Notes under the pieces: generated by a model | Database searches by the model: none | What the model was told of the DNA's origin: nothing | The model's input: only the letters and a program-made list of their open reading frames with translations | In this document: positions 60,986-64,000 of the stretch, piece by piece | Layout: each line of letters opens with the position of its first letter | Position numbering within the stretch: the first letter of the stretch is position 1 | Program-made: the position numbers and the translations under genes | DNA from: Apoda limacodes | Taxonomy: Eukaryota > Arthropoda > Insecta > Lepidoptera > Limacodidae | DNA length: 64,000 nt | Direction: 5' to 3' | Assembly: GCA_946406115.1 (NCBI GenBank) | Contig: OX291544.1 | Span: 26,801,521 to 26,865,520, forward strand

Positions 60986-61714
60986 TCAGTTTTTTGATGA
61001 ATTTAAAAATATGCCATTGCCTTTTTTATATGGTTTAATATACAATCCTTTACCTAATGCTACAGATTCCATAATTTTATTATGTCGTTCAGACTCCTTA
61101 AAATTTTGTTGAGCCATTTTATAATCATTTATTGATTTAGCTATACCTGCCGCACCTCCAGCTAAACTACCTAAGGCTGACAGCCCCGCAAATATTGGGA
61201 TCAAAGGTAGAATGCCTCCTGATTTCGGAAGTGGTATAATACGTGGTAAGTGCACACGGCATTTTTTAGGAAATAATTTCTTGGCTGCTAAATATGCATA
61301 TTTAATAGCAGTATTACTATCTTTATGTTTAAATTTCTTAATTTTTGATCGTATTTTGGATATAATTTTTTTGAACTTCTTGACTCCTGCACCTGTTTTA
61401 ATTTTGGCTTTCATAACTTTGCTAACAAGCCATGATGCAAGTTTTTCACCTTTTCCAGAGTCTTTTGATTTGAGACGTTTTCTTGCCATATTTAGTAATT
61501 GATTATCTGCTTTGTGCCGGTTCGACAGATCTGAGAAATTAGAGTATGCAATATCGTGATGCATACAAGCTTCATCTAATTTGTTTACCCCCTTATCACC
61601 CTTTAATAACCGTTCTCTTAGTCGTGTTCCCGGACCGCAATAGTTATATCCTGGTAAATGTAACTCAAAAGGAAGATTATTAATTAAATTATTTACAAGT
61701 CCTTCTCCTTTCAT
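60986..61714 (-). CDS. PLA2-domain / pVI-like virion protein, copy 2 (242 aa)
   Basis: Same translation as at 41835-42563; CGPGT calcium loop and CMHHDIAY catalytic helix intact. Start chosen at MKGEGL; the frame is open to 61837. Confidence 0.85.
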   Translation of the reverse strand: MKGEGLVNNLINNLPFELHLPGYNYCGPGTRLRERLLKGDKGVNKLDEACMHHDIAYSNFSDLSNRHKADNQLLNMARKRLKSKDSGKGEKLASWLVSKVMKAKIKTGAGVKKFKKIISKIRSKIKKFKHKDSNTAIKYAYLAAKKLFPKKCRVHLPRIIPLPKSGGILPLIPIFAGLSALGSLAGGAAGIAKSINDYKMAQQNFKESERHNKIMESVALGKGLYIKPYKKGNGIFLNSSKN

Positions 61715-61769
61715 TTCTGAAAAGAAAGTGATAAGTACCGAAAACTGTAGATAGTATAAGTACGTTAAA

Positions 61770-62705
61770 TTATTTAACAAGTTCATTTCTTCTAATCCAG
61801 CAATTTTCGTTATCATTAAGACCCAACCATTTAACAAACAACTTATCTCTGTTTTTTCTAATAACTTTTTCTACTAAATACACGTTAGGACAGTTTGTTT
61901 TTTGAAGTTCTTGCTCATAAAATGATCCCATTATTATTTGTTTTTTGCAATCTTCAATAAGATAAGTTGGTGGGTTAGTGTTATTAACTTTTCTAATAAC
62001 AAAAAGTTCAGTAGTCCAGTTAGGAGTATATCCCTTTTGAAATATTGTTTTATATTTACTAATGCGAACAATATCTCCTACTTGAAATTTATTTTTATAC
62101 GACGTAAATGACTGTTTCTGGGACTTGTTGATATTATTTAAAACCATCATTTCATTTTCTTTGTCAACTTCGCATGGTTTATATTGGGTGATGCGATGTT
62201 TGGTATTATTATATGAAAGCATAACGTCTTTTATAGTATTTCCAATCCATCTTTTATTTCCATTGAAAGTAAAACATTTAAATAACTGATTTTTAATAGT
62301 TTTAATCAGTCTTTCGACAATAGAAGCTTTTTTAACTGAATATGATGAATAATGATTTATTTTAAAAGCATTCATAACTTTTTTGAAAGATTCATTGTAA
62401 AATTCTGAACCCATATCAGTTTGTAAATTATTTGGACAACGACCACTTAAACGTAAAATGTTTTCAAAGGCTGTACTGACCTCTTTCTTACTTTTCGTTT
62501 TTAATGGTACAGACCAAGCATACTTCGAAAAACAATCAATAATAATCAAAATAAAACTGTAGCACTTATTATATTTTTTAAGATTATTAAAATCTATGAG
62601 ATCTGCTTGCCATAAATCATCAATCCTTCTTAAAATAACGTGACGCCGAGGAAAATTTTTTCGTGCTGGTTTGTGGATTTCATTTACCACTTGATGTTTG
62701 CTCAT
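61770..62705 (-). CDS. int: DDE integrase with chromodomain, copy 2 (311 aa)
   Basis: Same translation as at 42619; catalytic Asp, Asp and Glu (WQADLIDF, QTDMGSEF, SIVERLIKT) and the chromodomain are present. Confidence 0.92.
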   Translation of the reverse strand: MSKHQVVNEIHKPARKNFPRRHVILRRIDDLWQADLIDFNNLKKYNKCYSFILIIIDCFSKYAWSVPLKTKSKKEVSTAFENILRLSGRCPNNLQTDMGSEFYNESFKKVMNAFKINHYSSYSVKKASIVERLIKTIKNQLFKCFTFNGNKRWIGNTIKDVMLSYNNTKHRITQYKPCEVDKENEMMVLNNINKSQKQSFTSYKNKFQVGDIVRISKYKTIFQKGYTPNWTTELFVIRKVNNTNPPTYLIEDCKKQIIMGSFYEQELQKTNCPNVYLVEKVIRKNRDKLFVKWLGLNDNENCWIRRNELVK

Positions 62706-63033
62706 TTTTAATCTTAATTACTATTTTATCCAAGTAGTCTTTCGTACAAAACCTTTCTTCAAACTGTTTTAAATACATTTTTATATCGGTTTTTAAAGTT
62801 TCTGTAAGAGTTTCAAAATCTTTCTTGCTACAAAAATTTTTACATGTGTGATCTACATATTCCTTGTTGACAGCATCATCAGACTTTATAGGTGACTTCA
62901 CACCTACTAGTCTTGCTGATTGTAAGTCAAAACTCCCACTATCTGACTTTAACAGTGCTTTATCAGCAAATTCAAATATTTCTGAAAAACGCATTCTTTT
63001 ATGCACATGGTGACCAAATTTATCAATATTCAT
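62680..63033 (-). CDS. fibre-like / coiled-coil protein, copy 2 (117 aa)
   Basis: Same translation as at 43529, with the DDAVNKEYVD shaft-type phrase. Confidence 0.6.
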   Translation of the reverse strand: MNIDKFGHHVHKRMRFSEIFEFADKALLKSDSGSFDLQSARLVGVKSPIKSDDAVNKEYVDHTCKNFCSKKDFETLTETLKTDIKMYLKQFEERFCTKDYLDKIVIKIKNEQTSSGK

Positions 63034-63103
63034 TATGAAATATAGAACGTTGCTTTTATGTTGAAAGGTAAACGTAAAGTAATAAAAACCAATACATATT
63101 TAT

Positions 63104-64000
63104 CTAATTTATAATACCACTTTCTCGCAATTCTTCTATAATAGATATTATTTCGTTATCCAAACCCGAATTTCCAGCATTTCTAGAAGCTGTCAATAAC
63201 TTTAGTCTATCAACTAATTCATTAGGATCGTCCCAGTAAACATAATCAGTATTCTTTTTTAATCTTTTCATCAATGGCAACCCTTGTCCGACAAAATCTT
63301 CGTCAATATTGTCATCAGTACTGACGGATTGTTTTCGTAATTTGAACAATGGTTTTATAACAGTTAGATATTTTCGTCCTTTGTTTGATTTTAATGGCTT
63401 ATGGGGATCAAAGTCCCTACGATGAGCATTTGTGTTCAGAAGCATTGATTTATAATTTTGCAAATCTTCACTTGTCACTAAATCTAAATCAGGCATTTTC
63501 TTGAAAAGTAACTCTACCAACCCTGGTGTAGAACTATATACTCTTCCAGCAACTGAAATCTCTCTATCGGTAACATTTATGCGAACTGATCCCATCATAA
63601 GTTTTCCGCGCTCTCTTCGAACACCGAAGGGGACATCGCAAAAGGCTTCTGAAGATAGGGACCATGATGATGTATTCTGTTCAGGAGTTGATACTGATTC
63701 AATTGTTTTAAAGGATTCATCGCCCTCATCGGAAATGTTATTAATGTCGGAACTATCGTCTTCATCAGATGAGCGTTTAGGTGTTGAGACCATAGAATTT
63801 CTATTTACAACAGTTTTATCCATTATTGTTGATTGCGGAGATGCATTGATACCAATTATATTATTATAACTATTTTCTAATGTATCATTAGCTAAATTTA
63901 GTTTTTCACTCCCTATCATTTTATTAAGCGGATTGATGATAGGTTTGAAAACTGTTTGTAAAATTTCATGGTTATCAGTCTCCATTGTACGCATATTTTT
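63104..64000 (-). CDS. DUF8207-like Maverick protein, copy 2, cut by the window end
   Basis: Collinear with 43953-44909; the residues seen match. The start (expected near 64060) is outside the window, so the missing N-terminus is an edge effect, not a truncation. Confidence 0.65.
   Translation of the reverse strand, partial: KNMRTMETDNHEILQTVFKPIINPLNKMIGSEKLNLANDTLENSYNNIIGINASPQSTIMDKTVVNRNSMVSTPKRSSDEDDSSDINNISDEGDESFKTIESVSTPEQNTSSWSLSSEAFCDVPFGVRRERGKLMMGSVRINVTDREISVAGRVYSSTPGLVELLFKKMPDLDLVTSEDLQNYKSMLLNTNAHRRDFDPHKPLKSNKGRKYLTVIKPLFKLRKQSVSTDDNIDEDFVGQGLPLMKRLKKNTDYVYWDDPNELVDRLKLLTASRNAGNSGLDNEIISIIEELRESGIIN

Larger units (their letters stand above)
46765..64000. mobile_element. 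Maverick/Polinton element, copy 2, truncated by the window end
   Basis: Collinear with copy 1 at an offset of 19,151 bases to the right of the hairpin array and 18,773 to its left, the difference being two extra 189-bp units. All predicted products have the same translation as in copy 1. Substitutions are few (for example CTCCGAGTCATC for CTCCGTGTCATC in the terminal repeat). The ATPase gene and right repeat would lie up to about 65085, outside the window. Confidence 0.95.

Overview
The window looks like moth or butterfly (lepidopteran) chromosomal DNA. It is AT-rich, contains a two-exon CYP6-type cytochrome P450, and is crowded with insect retrotransposons, tRNA-derived SINEs and lepidopteran-style interspersed repeats. 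No bacterial-type operons, CRISPR arrays or rRNA genes were seen.

Layout, 1-27991. A broken BEL/Pao retrotransposon lies on the minus strand at 1-2577. An orphan, broken terminal exon of a CYP6-like P450 follows at 3576-3751 (+). Next come a repeat-rich stretch without clear genes, a degenerate CR1-like non-LTR element (8528-11850, -), and a non-autonomous hAT element with perfect 8-bp target duplications (12615-14241). The only host gene that looks intact is a P450 on the minus strand: exon 1 is 20482-21838 and exon 2 is 14977-15158. They are separated by a 5.3-kb intron full of SINEs, a fold-back repeat and a dead non-LTR element. A second non-LTR element (about 22810-25930, -) and the 5' part of a Jockey-like element (about 26860-27991, +) complete this half.

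Layout, 27992-64000. Two nearly identical copies of a Maverick/Polinton (adintovirus-like) element fill the rest. Copy 1 is complete (27992-45934, 17.9 kb, 105-bp terminal inverted repeats). Copy 2 starts at 46765 and runs off the window. Each has, on the plus strand, a tandem array of 189-bp hairpin units, a small spliced gene, a protein-primed DNA polymerase B and two small genes. Convergent to these, on the minus strand, lies the virion and integration block: packaging ATPase, a DUF8207-like protein, a fibre-like coiled coil, chromodomain integrase, a PLA2/pVI-like protein, adenain-like protease, minor capsid protein, a previously hidden 47-aa basic protein and the major capsid protein. All main frames are open in both copies, so the element is young. 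Polymerase, integrase and terminal repeats would handle replication and insertion; ATPase, protease and capsid proteins would build particles.

The most notable observations are: (1) the subterminal array, in which the same short motif (CCCRTGGTAAG) is shown in the loop of several different stems in every unit; (2) terminal repeats that can fold back on themselves; (3) target-site evidence that the right flank of copy 1 and the left flank of copy 2 are two halves of one insertion site, placed in the wrong order around a 200-bp N gap, which suggests haplotype duplication in the assembly or recombination between copies; (4) a 47-codon gene linked by ATGA overlaps to both capsid genes; and (5) a protease whose conserved N-terminal part has no ATG.
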